From positions 1 through 14,744 of the forward strand of contig JARBTY010000052.1 of assembly GCA_029239935.1 (NCBI GenBank): a stretch of DNA of 14,744 nucleotides. The letters are read 5' to 3'. Within the stretch, counting starts at the first letter, position 1. Each line of letters opens with the position of its first letter. Shown in pieces: positions 1 to 6,203 of the stretch. The DNA is from Clostridia bacterium. GTDB lineage: Bacteria; Bacillota_A; Clostridia; Lachnospirales; Cellulosilyticaceae. The position numbers were made by a program, and so were the translations under genes. The notes under the pieces were generated by a model that saw only the letters and a program-made list of their open reading frames with translations, had not been told where the DNA came from and did no database searches.

Positions 1-1
1 G

Positions 2-352
2 GCTAAATCAGCACTTGAACAAACTAACGGCGATGTGGTTGAAGCTTTACTTTTTCTAGAGAAAGAACAAAAAATAAAAGATAAGACAGCTTTTGATGCC
101 CCTCCTAAAGGCGGCCAGAAATTCATGTCTTTTATCGAGAAATTAAACGCTATAAGTTTTATTATGAGAAAAAAAGATCGCACGTTTGTGGATGTGCCGC
201 TTTCAGTAGCTATCATTCTTGCAGCATGTACCTTCTATATTTCAATCATTGGCCTTTTGCTAGCACTCTTATTTGGTATTAAAATAGAATTTAAAGGCGA
301 AAATGAAGTAGCTGACAAAATTAATTCTACTATCAATCACATGAATAAGTAG
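2..352 (+). CDS. DUF4342-type membrane protein, 5' end cut off by the window
   Basis: The reading frame is already open at base 2, so the start lies outside the window; 116 residues are visible. The first 20 or so (AKSALEQTNGDVVEALLFLE) look like the second half of a UBA-like helical domain (the A..AL....GDVVEAL..LE pattern), as found at the N-terminus of DUF4342 proteins. A polar linker follows, then a basic stretch (FIMRKKDRTF), one strongly hydrophobic segment around visible residues 62-90 (VPLSVAIILAACTFYISIIGL and beyond) and a charged tail. This UBA-like plus single-membrane-segment layout fits DUF4342. The family has no firmly known function. The GTG at 35 is only an internal codon. 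The gene ends 80 bp before a two-component system on the same strand; a link to it is inference. Confidence 0.7.
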   Translation, partial: AKSALEQTNGDVVEALLFLEKEQKIKDKTAFDAPPKGGQKFMSFIEKLNAISFIMRKKDRTFVDVPLSVAIILAACTFYISIIGLLLALLFGIKIEFKGENEVADKINSTINHMNK

Positions 353-381
353 TTGCAGTACAAAGTATTTTCCTTTAAACT
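353..381 (+). promoter_or_regulatory. weak candidate promoter for the two-component operon
   Basis: TTGCAG (353-358) and TAAACT (376-381) are separated by 17 bp, directly after the upstream stop codon. Both boxes match the sigma-A consensus only partly, so read-through from the upstream gene is equally possible. Confidence 0.25.
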
Positions 382-432
382 ATATACAAATTCATTGAGG
401 ATGATTAACTCTTGTAGAAAGGAGGGATTGTC

Positions 433-1116
433 ATGAAGAAAATCCTTATTATAGAAGATGAATCAAAAATAGCTCGTTTTTTGCAGCTGGAGCTGGAGCA
501 TGAAGGTTATGCAGTAGCTATTCGCGGCGATGGCCGCGAGGGTTTACAGGCAGCTCTTGCAGAAGATTATGATCTTATTATACTGGATGTCATGCTTCCC
601 TCCTTAAATGGTATGGAAGTCCTTCGCCGCATCAGGCAGGTCAGTACGATGCCTGTCATTATGCTGACTGCTAAAGATGATATCACGGATAAAGTAATGG
701 GCCTTGATTTGGGCGCCGAAGATTATATGACAAAACCTTTTGCCATCGAAGAACTTTTAGCCAGGATACGGGTTGTCTTTAAGTTTAAAGGCTCCCTCGA
801 ATCCTCTTCTCGATCAAAAATCCTTGAATGCGGTAAACTTATGGTTTACCCAGATAAATTCGAAGTCACTTATGATGGCATGCCCATTGCCCTTACAAAA
901 AAAGAATTTGAGCTTTTACACTACTTAATACTCAATAAAAATCTGCTCCTTACACGGGATAATATTCTCGAAAATGTATGGGGCTACGAGTATATGGGGG
1001 ACACAAATATAGTTGATGTTTATATCCGCTATTTGAGAGTTAAAATAGATCAAAGATTTGAACACAAGATTATTTATACTATAAGGGGAGCGGGGTATCA
1101 AATCAAAGATGCATAG
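433..1116 (+). CDS. OmpR/PhoB-family response regulator
   Basis: A DNA-binding response regulator of 227 residues, the usual family length. The N-terminal receiver domain (about 1-115) shows the acidic pair E8/D9, the phosphoacceptor D52 in LIILDVMLP, the switch threonine T79 (MLTA) and the conserved K101 in the TKPF motif. The C-terminal winged helix (about 128-225) carries LTKKEFELLHYL, the NIVDVYIRYLRVKID recognition-helix region and the terminal TIRGAGYQI hairpin typical of the OmpR class. It should bind DNA once phosphorylated by the kinase encoded immediately downstream, whose start overlaps this stop by 8 bp. The ATG start is backed by a strong AAAGGAGG ribosome binding site a few bases upstream. 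The regulated genes cannot be read from this window. Confidence 0.95.
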   Translation: MKKILIIEDESKIARFLQLELEHEGYAVAIRGDGREGLQAALAEDYDLIILDVMLPSLNGMEVLRRIRQVSTMPVIMLTAKDDITDKVMGLDLGAEDYMTKPFAIEELLARIRVVFKFKGSLESSSRSKILECGKLMVYPDKFEVTYDGMPIALTKKEFELLHYLILNKNLLLTRDNILENVWGYEYMGDTNIVDVYIRYLRVKIDQRFEHKIIYTIRGAGYQIKDA

Positions 1117-2305
1117 CCTTATTGTTAAAATCTTTAGATGGATAGGTAAAGGGATTTTATTTGTTTTTAAGTTCATATTTGCATTCATAAACTATATCGT
1201 TATTGATTTTTTTAAAATCTTAGGACTATTTTTTAATAAAATCCGCTTTTCTATAGCCTTTAAAATCAATCTTCTTTATAGTTTTCTTTATTTAGGTCTT
1301 TTTTCTTTAACTTATGCCATAAGTTTTGGCATACTTCTTAACTATCTAAATCCAGATATTTTGAAAAACAGTGAACTTATTTTCTATTTTAAAGGGGTAT
1401 TAGGTCTATCACTGCTTATATCTATTACACTTTTTCTGATATTGGGAAGAATTGTGGTTCGAAACATGCTCGTACCCCTCAGCCTTATGACTGAAAAAGT
1501 AAAAACTATTAAGGAAGACGGTCTTCAGGAAAGACTCAACACCGATGGTGCCAAAGACGAGTTAAAAGATCTTGCTGTTACTTTTAATCAGATGATGGAT
1601 CGTTTAGAAGTATTTGTTGAAAGGCAAAAACAGTTTGTTTCTGATGCCTCCCATGAGCTCAGAACCCCTATCGCTATCATTGAAGGCTATACTGATTTGC
1701 TTGATAGGTGGGGAAAAGAAGACCCTAAAATATTGACAGAAAGTATACACTCTATCAAATACGAAACCCACAGTATGAAGCAGCTAGTCGAACAGCTTCT
1801 TTTTTTAGCTAGAAGTGATCGCAATACTTTAAAGGTCAATAAGACTGTCATTAACTTATCTGAGGTGCTGAAGCAAGTTGTGAAGGAAACTTCCTTTATA
1901 GATGATGAACATGAGTTTTTATGTAAGGCAGACGAAGAAGTTCTGATTTTAGGAGATGCCCATCTCATTAAAGAGCTTATCCGTATACTTGTTGATAATG
2001 CGATCAAATATACCCCTGAAGGAGGCACTATCACCCTCTATTCAGTAAACACGTCTAAAAACATTCTCTTGTCCGTTAAAGATACAGGCATAGGCATTGC
2101 CAGTGAACATATCGAACATCTTTTTGAAAGATTTTACCGCGCTGAGGAAGCCAGAGACAAAAACAGCGGTGGAACCGGTCTTGGTCTGGCTATTGCCAAA
2201 TGGATAGCTGATATTCATACCGCTTCTATCACTGTAAGCAGTACCCTTGGAGAAGGTGCTGAGTTTATTGTCTTTTTCCCTAGTACAAGCAGTACAAAAA
2301 AATAA
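1109..2305 (+). CDS. membrane histidine kinase with a very short outer loop
   Basis: Sensor kinase of 398 residues, partner of the response regulator it overlaps by 8 bp. Two confident membrane segments (about 54-79 and 95-117) enclose only about 15 residues outside the membrane. A HAMP-like stretch (about 118-170) follows, then the HisKA helix with phosphoacceptor H182 in SDASHELRTP. The ATPase domain has an N box with N297 (LVDNAIKYTP), a G1 box DTGIGI (325-330), an F box LFERFYR and a G2 box GTGLGL (355-360), so it should be catalytically intact. Residues 1-50 are an extra basic, aromatic and hydrophobic stretch that may lie in or along the membrane. No good ribosome binding site sits at the proper distance from the ATG; translation is probably coupled to the upstream gene. 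The layout resembles intramembrane-sensing kinases that respond to envelope stress, but the signal is unknown. Confidence 0.93.
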   Translation: MHSLIVKIFRWIGKGILFVFKFIFAFINYIVIDFFKILGLFFNKIRFSIAFKINLLYSFLYLGLFSLTYAISFGILLNYLNPDILKNSELIFYFKGVLGLSLLISITLFLILGRIVVRNMLVPLSLMTEKVKTIKEDGLQERLNTDGAKDELKDLAVTFNQMMDRLEVFVERQKQFVSDASHELRTPIAIIEGYTDLLDRWGKEDPKILTESIHSIKYETHSMKQLVEQLLFLARSDRNTLKVNKTVINLSEVLKQVVKETSFIDDEHEFLCKADEEVLILGDAHLIKELIRILVDNAIKYTPEGGTITLYSVNTSKNILLSVKDTGIGIASEHIEHLFERFYRAEEARDKNSGGTGLGLAIAKWIADIHTASITVSSTLGEGAEFIVFFPSTSSTKK

Positions 2306-2341
2306 ATCGTTAAATTTCATAATGAAATTTAACGATTTATT
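2296..2341 (-). terminator. intrinsic terminator of tRNA-Leu, reaching into the kinase stop codon
   Basis: A perfect 18-bp inverted repeat (2301-2318 with 2324-2341, loop ATAAT). Read on the minus strand it is followed by seven T (2296-2302 are A on the plus strand) and starts 3 nt past the tRNA 3' end, so it is a standard terminator for the tRNA. On the plus strand it starts inside the kinase stop codon and lacks a separate U-run after the stem, though the stem itself ends UUUAUU. It may therefore also stop the kinase transcript less efficiently. Confidence 0.85.
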
Positions 2342-2344
2342 GGA

Positions 2345-2429
2345 TGCGATTAGGGGGACTTGAACCCCCACGTCCGTTATAGACACTAGAACCTGAATCT
2401 AGCGCGTCTGCCGATTCCGCCATAATCGC
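2345..2429 (-). tRNA. tRNA-Leu, anticodon CAG
   Basis: An 85-nt class II tRNA. The acceptor stem GCGATTA pairs perfectly with TAATCGC, followed by discriminator A. The D arm contains GGCGGAATCGGCAGACGC. The anticodon stem CTAGA/TCTAG encloses the loop TTCAGGT with anticodon CAG. The long variable arm (GTCT...GGAC) is typical of leucine tRNAs, and the T arm is GGGGG-TTCAAGT-CCCCC. CCA is not encoded (TCC follows the discriminator), so it must be added afterwards. It reads codon CUG. Confidence 0.95.
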
Positions 2430-2430
2430 C

Positions 2431-2456
2431 TATTTGCTTTACAATGAAAGCAAATA
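2431..2456 (-). repeat. perfect hairpin in the 5' leader of tRNA-Leu
   Basis: A 10-bp perfect inverted repeat (2431-2440 with 2447-2456, 6-nt loop) ends 1 nt before the first base of the mature tRNA. It lies between the -10 box and the tRNA, so it would form within the precursor. No U-run follows, which argues against a terminator for the upstream pirin gene. It may guide 5' processing or protect the leader; that is inference. Confidence 0.6.
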
Positions 2457-2458
2457 TA

Positions 2459-2487
2459 ATTATACCCAATATCTTCACGCATATCAA
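2459..2487 (-). promoter_or_regulatory. sigma-A promoter of tRNA-Leu
   Basis: On the minus strand, TTGATA (2482-2487) and a perfect TATAAT (2459-2464) are separated by exactly 17 bp. The predicted start is near 2452, about 20 nt before the tRNA. A strong promoter fits a stable RNA gene. Confidence 0.8.
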
Positions 2488-2495
2488 GTACTTTA

Positions 2496-3197
2496 TTAAA
2501 CTTCTTTTTTCATTTCAATAACCATGAAATGAGAGGTTTGCTGAGCTTTTATGGTGATGTTTTCTTCTATGATTTCCAGTGCATCTCTTTCGTCCATGAT
2601 GATATCATTGATCTCCGAAGTGCCTTCTATTTGAATTAAATAAGTCTGCCTGCCTTTTTCTGTAGAAAAATCTATCTCGCCATCAGCCTCTAGCTCCAAC
2701 ACATAAAAGTTAACATCTTGGTTAATCTTGATCACACCGTCTCCTTTTTTGTCTGAAACAATATGCAGCCACTGGTTTTTTCGTTCCTCCCATTCAAATC
2801 TGTAATCCCCATAGTTAGGGGTATGCCCCTTTTTGTCCGGAACAATCCATATTTGAAGAAATCTTGATAGCTTTTCTCCTAAATTATGCTCACTATGATA
2901 TACACCTGTTCCCGCACTCATATATTGTACCTGCCCTCTGGTGAGAGTGCTTTTATTGCCCATACTGTCTCCATGAGTTAACGTGCCGTCTACCACATAA
3001 GATACGATTTCCATATCTCTGTGGGGATGGGTCTCAAAACCCGTACCCGCTGCAACAAGATCATCATTTATAACTCTTAAAACACCAAAATTCACATTAT
3101 CAGGATTGTAATATTCGGCAAATGAAAAATGAAACAAACTCTTAAGCCATCCCAAATTACTTTTTCCCATTTTTTTGTGATCTACTTTTTTTAACAT
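2496..3197 (-). CDS. pirin family protein (YhhW-like bicupin)
   Basis: A protein of 233 residues, the usual length for bacterial pirins of the YhhW/YhaK type. The N-terminal cupin carries the full metal site: H57 and H59 in ETHPHRDMEIVSYV, and H101 and E103 in GVYHSEHN, placed as in the family. The C-terminal half (about 130-230) is the less conserved second cupin. Pirins of this type are cytoplasmic iron proteins; the E. coli relative can oxidise quercetin in vitro, but the natural substrate is generally unknown. The start has a clear AAAGGAG (3208-3214). The gene follows marR with a 29-nt gap and no promoter of its own, so the two form an operon and pirin is probably induced when MarR releases its operators. 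A quinone or phenolic stress role is inference. Confidence 0.92.
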   Translation of the reverse strand: MLKKVDHKKMGKSNLGWLKSLFHFSFAEYYNPDNVNFGVLRVINDDLVAAGTGFETHPHRDMEIVSYVVDGTLTHGDSMGNKSTLTRGQVQYMSAGTGVYHSEHNLGEKLSRFLQIWIVPDKKGHTPNYGDYRFEWEERKNQWLHIVSDKKGDGVIKINQDVNFYVLELEADGEIDFSTEKGRQTYLIQIEGTSEINDIIMDERDALEIIEENITIKAQQTSHFMVIEMKKEV

Positions 3198-3226
3198 ATA
3201 CCCTTCACTCCTTTCAAAAAATGCCT

Positions 3227-3661
3227 TTAATCCTTGTTAATATTAAATGTCCGTTGCAACGTAATCAAATCATTGACCAGTTCACCTTTAAATGCATCTT
3301 CCGTTCCATCTAATAGCTGTTCTAAAAATTTTTTATGCTGAGGAAATATTTCTGCTATAAACTTTTCTCCATTTGGAGTTAGCTCTACATAAAATATCCG
3401 TTTATCCTTTTCACATCTCCTGCGTATTACCAGTTCTTTTTTTTGCAGCTTATCTATAATATAGGTAATGGTTCCGCTAGTTACTAAAATCTTTTCTGCT
3501 ACCTTTTGAACAGGCTGTTCGCCTTTATGAAACAGCATCTCTAGCACTCCAAACTCACTGGTATTTAACCCAAAGTTTTGTACATTTTTTTCTATTTCGG
3601 AAAATAGCGTATTGTAGGTCCTTGCCATAGCAATAATTAATTTTAAATTGATATCTTGCAT
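3227..3661 (-). CDS. MarR-family transcriptional repressor
   Basis: A winged-helix regulator of 144 residues. The dimer helices flank a DNA-binding core: QPVQKVAEKILVTSGTITYIIDKLQKKELV (about 49-78) holds the helix-turn-helix, and RRCEKDKRIFYVELTPNGE (81-99) is the wing with the conserved D86/R88 pattern. The only cysteine is C83 in the wing, so this is not an OhrR-type peroxide sensor with an N-terminal cysteine. I place the start at 3661, with GAGGAG at 3667-3672. An in-frame ATG at 3757 lies upstream of the promoter -35 box and would not be on the transcript; the extra residues would also be translated operator DNA. First gene of an operon with pirin, and probably autorepressed through two palindromes flanking its promoter. 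The operators resemble those reported for Bacillus MhqR, so sensing of quinones or phenolics is possible but unproven. Confidence 0.9.
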   Translation of the reverse strand: MQDINLKLIIAMARTYNTLFSEIEKNVQNFGLNTSEFGVLEMLFHKGEQPVQKVAEKILVTSGTITYIIDKLQKKELVIRRRCEKDKRIFYVELTPNGEKFIAEIFPQHKKFLEQLLDGTEDAFKGELVNDLITLQRTFNINKD

Positions 3662-3676
3662 CGCTTCTCCTCTTTT

Positions 3677-3694
3677 TATCTTGACTTCAAGATA
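3677..3694. promoter_or_regulatory. operator O1, palindrome over the marR transcription start
   Basis: TATCTTGACTTCAAGATA: two perfect 8-bp arms with a 2-bp centre. It covers the predicted transcription start (about 3688) and sits just upstream of the ribosome binding site. Bound repressor would block initiation or promoter clearance. Confidence 0.8.
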
Positions 3695-3723
3695 ATTATA
3701 CCTCCTATATATCTTGAAGTCAA
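3695..3723 (-). promoter_or_regulatory. sigma-A promoter of the marR-pirin operon
   Basis: TTGACT (3718-3723) and a perfect TATAAT (3695-3700) on the minus strand, spaced exactly 17 bp. The -35 box lies inside operator O2 and the transcription start inside operator O1. Confidence 0.85.
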
Positions 3724-3727
3724 GATA
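3710..3727. promoter_or_regulatory. operator O2, palindrome over the marR -35 box
   Basis: TATCTTGAAGTCAAGATA: the same two 8-bp arms as O1, with centre AG instead of CT. The centres are 33 bp apart, close to three helical turns, so two dimers would sit on the same face of the DNA and bracket the -10 box. Confidence 0.8.
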
Positions 3728-3784
3728 AAAATTATATCTGCTTATTTTATACTTCATCAGGTTGTTATCTCCCCTTTTTCCGCA

Positions 3785-3814
3785 AAAAATAAAGACGGGC
3801 TCTGGAAACCCGTC
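3785..3814 (-). terminator. intrinsic terminator of metG
   Basis: On the minus strand a GACGGG/CCCGTC stem (3809-3814 with 3794-3799, 9-nt loop) is followed by a T-rich run (TTTATTTTT). It starts 21 bp past the metG stop and separates metG from the marR promoter. Confidence 0.85.
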
Positions 3815-3835
3815 AGTGTCATAATCAACGCTCTA

Positions 3836-5797
3836 TTATCTTACTTCTGCACCACTTACTATATCTCCTAAAGGTCCCACTGCTACTAGTTTTCCTGCCT
3901 CATCTGCTGCACAGAGCACCATCCCTTCTGATAACAAACCTCTTAGCTTAACTGGTTTCAGATTGGTCACTACCACTACTTTTTTACCCACAAATTCTTC
4001 TGGGGTATAATACGCTGCAATCCCTGATACAATCTGTCTTACTTCTTCTCCAATTTGAATCTTAGAGACTAACAGCTTATCAGCCTTTGGCACTCTTTCA
4101 CAGGCAATAACTTCTCCTATCTTAAGCTCCACCTTAGAAAAATCATCTATCGTAATATATTCAGGTTGCTGCACTTCTTTGGGTTCTTCTTGTATCTTTT
4201 CTTTTGCTTGAGGTGCTGCTTCTGTTGTATGAGTGGCCTCTAGAATGGCTAATTCTTTTTCTTTATCAATACGCGGAAACATATTTTCACCTTTTTTAGC
4301 TTTTACAGCCTTTGGAAGGACTCCCCACGAATGGATACTGTCCCAATCCGTAAAAGCTCCTCTTTCAAGTCCAATTTGTGCCCATATCTTTTCTGGTGTC
4401 TGAGGCATAAATGGCTCAATCGTAACGCTTACAATACGTAATCCCTCTGCCAGTGTATAAAGTACCCCTGCAAGTTTAGGAAAACTTTTTTCATCTTTTG
4501 CAAGTACCCAAGGCATCGTTTCATCGATATATTTATTAAGCCTTCTAATAAGCACCCATATATCTTCGAGAGCATTATTAAAAAATAATTTTTCCATATT
4601 GTCTTCGGCTTTTTTAATCTGTATTTCTACAAGTTTTTTGACACTTTCATCAAATTCGTTTTCTTCCTGAAGCTCCGGCAGACCTGCTTCAAAATATTTT
4701 TCAATCATTGCCACAGTTCTAGACGTCAGGTTGCCAAGGTCATTGGCAAGATCTGAATTAATGCGGGTAATAAGCGCCTCATTTGTAAAGTTGCCGTCTT
4801 GGCCAAAGGCAATTTCTCTCAGTAAAAAGTATCTGATGGCATCACTGCTATAACGGCCTACCAGAACACTAGGGTCTACTACATTTCCCACAGATTTACT
4901 CATCTTGCCGCCGTTAATAACAAGCCATCCATGGCCAAATACCTGTTTAGGCAAAGGAAGTTTTAGAGCCATCAATAGCGCTGGCCAGATGATTGTATGA
5001 AAACGTACAATTTCTTTACCCACCAAATGCACATCTGCAGGCCAATATTTTTTAAAGGCTTCATCTTCTTGCTGAAGATACCCTAAAGCTGAAATATAGT
5101 TAGATAATGCATCAATCCATACATAAACCACATGGCCTGGGTCAAACTCCACAGGCACTCCCCATTTAAAAGACGTACGGGATACACACAGGTCTTCAAG
5201 TCCTGGTCTAAGGAAATTATTGAGCATCTCATTTTGTCTTGTCTGAGGCTGTATAAATTCTGGATTGTCTTCTATATACTGAATAAGTCTGTCTTGATAA
5301 GCCGAAAGCTTAAAGAAATAAGATTCTTCCTTTACTTTTTCTACAGCTCTTCCGCAGTCAGGGCACTTGCCGTCTACCAGCTGATGTTCTGTAAAAAAGG
5401 TTTCGCAAGGTGTACAATACATGCCTTCATACTCACTTTTATAAATATCTCCCTGATCATAAAGGGTCTTAAAGATTTTTTGAACCGTTTCTTTATGCTC
5501 CTTATCTGTGGTACGAATAAATTTATCATAAGTAATATCCATTGTTTTCCACAATTCTTTAATCCAATCTACAATGTTATCCACAAAAGCCTGTGGTGTA
5601 ACCCCATCTTCCTGTGCACGTCTTTCAATTTTTTGGCCATGCTCATCTGTTCCAGTTAAGAACATCACATCATAGCCTCTAAGACGTTTGTATCTGGCCA
5701 TTGCATCTGCAGCGACTGTGGTATAGGAATGTCCTATATGCAGCTTATTGCTTGGATAATAAATAGGTGTTGTAATATAATAAGTTGGTTTACTCAT
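3836..5797 (-). CDS. metG: methionyl-tRNA synthetase
   Basis: Class I aminoacyl-tRNA synthetase of 653 residues that charges tRNA-Met (including the initiator) with methionine in the cytoplasm. The HIGH signature is at 20-23 (KLHIGHSYTT) and KMSKS at 298-302 (GGKMSKSVGN). The connective-peptide zinc knuckle has four cysteines, C128-x2-C131 and C145-x2-C148. The anticodon-binding helical domain covers about 340-520 (including NSDLANDLGNLTSR and a tryptophan-bearing helix). After a linker rich in E, K and P (about 520-550), the C-terminus (about 550-653) is a Trbp111/EMAP-II-type tRNA-binding OB fold (DFSKVELKIGEV, KADKLL, LRGLLSEGMVL), which gives the dimeric bacterial form. The start has an AAAAGGAG site at 5807-5814. 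Expression is controlled by the T-box leader upstream. The length and all key residues are intact. Confidence 0.98.
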   Translation of the reverse strand: MSKPTYYITTPIYYPSNKLHIGHSYTTVAADAMARYKRLRGYDVMFLTGTDEHGQKIERRAQEDGVTPQAFVDNIVDWIKELWKTMDITYDKFIRTTDKEHKETVQKIFKTLYDQGDIYKSEYEGMYCTPCETFFTEHQLVDGKCPDCGRAVEKVKEESYFFKLSAYQDRLIQYIEDNPEFIQPQTRQNEMLNNFLRPGLEDLCVSRTSFKWGVPVEFDPGHVVYVWIDALSNYISALGYLQQEDEAFKKYWPADVHLVGKEIVRFHTIIWPALLMALKLPLPKQVFGHGWLVINGGKMSKSVGNVVDPSVLVGRYSSDAIRYFLLREIAFGQDGNFTNEALITRINSDLANDLGNLTSRTVAMIEKYFEAGLPELQEENEFDESVKKLVEIQIKKAEDNMEKLFFNNALEDIWVLIRRLNKYIDETMPWVLAKDEKSFPKLAGVLYTLAEGLRIVSVTIEPFMPQTPEKIWAQIGLERGAFTDWDSIHSWGVLPKAVKAKKGENMFPRIDKEKELAILEATHTTEAAPQAKEKIQEEPKEVQQPEYITIDDFSKVELKIGEVIACERVPKADKLLVSKIQIGEEVRQIVSGIAAYYTPEEFVGKKVVVVTNLKPVKLRGLLSEGMVLCAADEAGKLVAVGPLGDIVSGAEVR

Positions 5798-5831
5798 TAT
5801 GTGATTCTCCTTTTAATATATTTTTTAAAAA

Positions 5832-6142
5832 CAAAAAAACCCGTCCTATAACTTATGTTATAGAGACGAGGTATTATACCCGCGGTACCACTCTAATTCG
5901 CTTATAGTGTGTCTATAAGCCTCATGAAGTACACCATATTTTATGGTTATACTTTTTCGCTATAACAGGCGAACCCGTTGCAGCCTAAACCCCTTTTAGG
6001 GCTTCGGTGCACCACTCCAAGGCCATCTTCAGCTTACCCCATCTTACTCCCTTTCACCATCAAACCCTTGAGTTCTTTGGGAGCTCTCTAATAAAGATAC
6101 TTTAAGCTTACTCTCCTTTTCACTGCGTTTTATTATTTAATT
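5832..6142 (-). promoter_or_regulatory. T-box riboswitch leader, methionine specifier
   Basis: A leader of about 310 nt. The T-box motif AGAGTGGTACCGCGG is at 5880-5894 (one change from the AGGGTGGNACCGCGG consensus). Stem I is recognisable: AAGG (6115-6118) pairs with CCTT (6019-6022) below a specifier loop with AGAGTA on the 5' side and GAAGATGG on the 3' side, above which AGCTT pairs with AAGCT. This puts AUG (6024-6026, minus strand) in the specifier position with a purine after it, matching the Met anticodon. The AGAGAGCT motif and the GGTTTGATGGTGAAAGGG region fit the upper stem I and distal loop. Uncharged tRNA-Met should favour the antiterminator and let transcription reach metG. Confidence 0.92.
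5833..5871 (-). terminator. regulated terminator of the metG T-box
   Basis: On the minus strand a long stem with a 4-nt loop (core CTATAAC/GTTATAG at 5846-5863, extended outward by GTC/GAC-type pairs) is followed by seven T (5833-5839 are A on the plus strand). It lies immediately after the T-box sequence and ends 35 nt before the metG ATG, as expected for T-box attenuation. Confidence 0.85.
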
Positions 6143-6148
6143 GGACTC

Positions 6149-6177
6149 ATTTTATCATAGTTTTCCCACATTTTCAA
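6149..6177 (-). promoter_or_regulatory. sigma-A promoter of the metG T-box transcript
   Basis: TTGAAA (6172-6177) and TAAAAT (6149-6154) on the minus strand, 17 bp apart, with an extended -10 TG one base before the -10 box. The predicted start near 6142 puts the whole stem I in the transcript. Confidence 0.75.
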
Positions 6178-6203
6178 CATCTTACTCTTAAAAAGAAACT
6201 ATA

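Noticed and set aside
3662..3757. A longer MarR protein starting at the ATG at 3757
   Set aside because: That ATG is upstream of the -35 box, and the extra residues are translated operator repeats (YLDFKI / YLEVKI). The ATG at 3661 has a proper GAGGAG site.
5132..5659. Long plus-strand open frame inside metG
   Set aside because: It lies opposite the conserved metG catalytic core; the translation has no recognisable features and there is no ribosome binding site.
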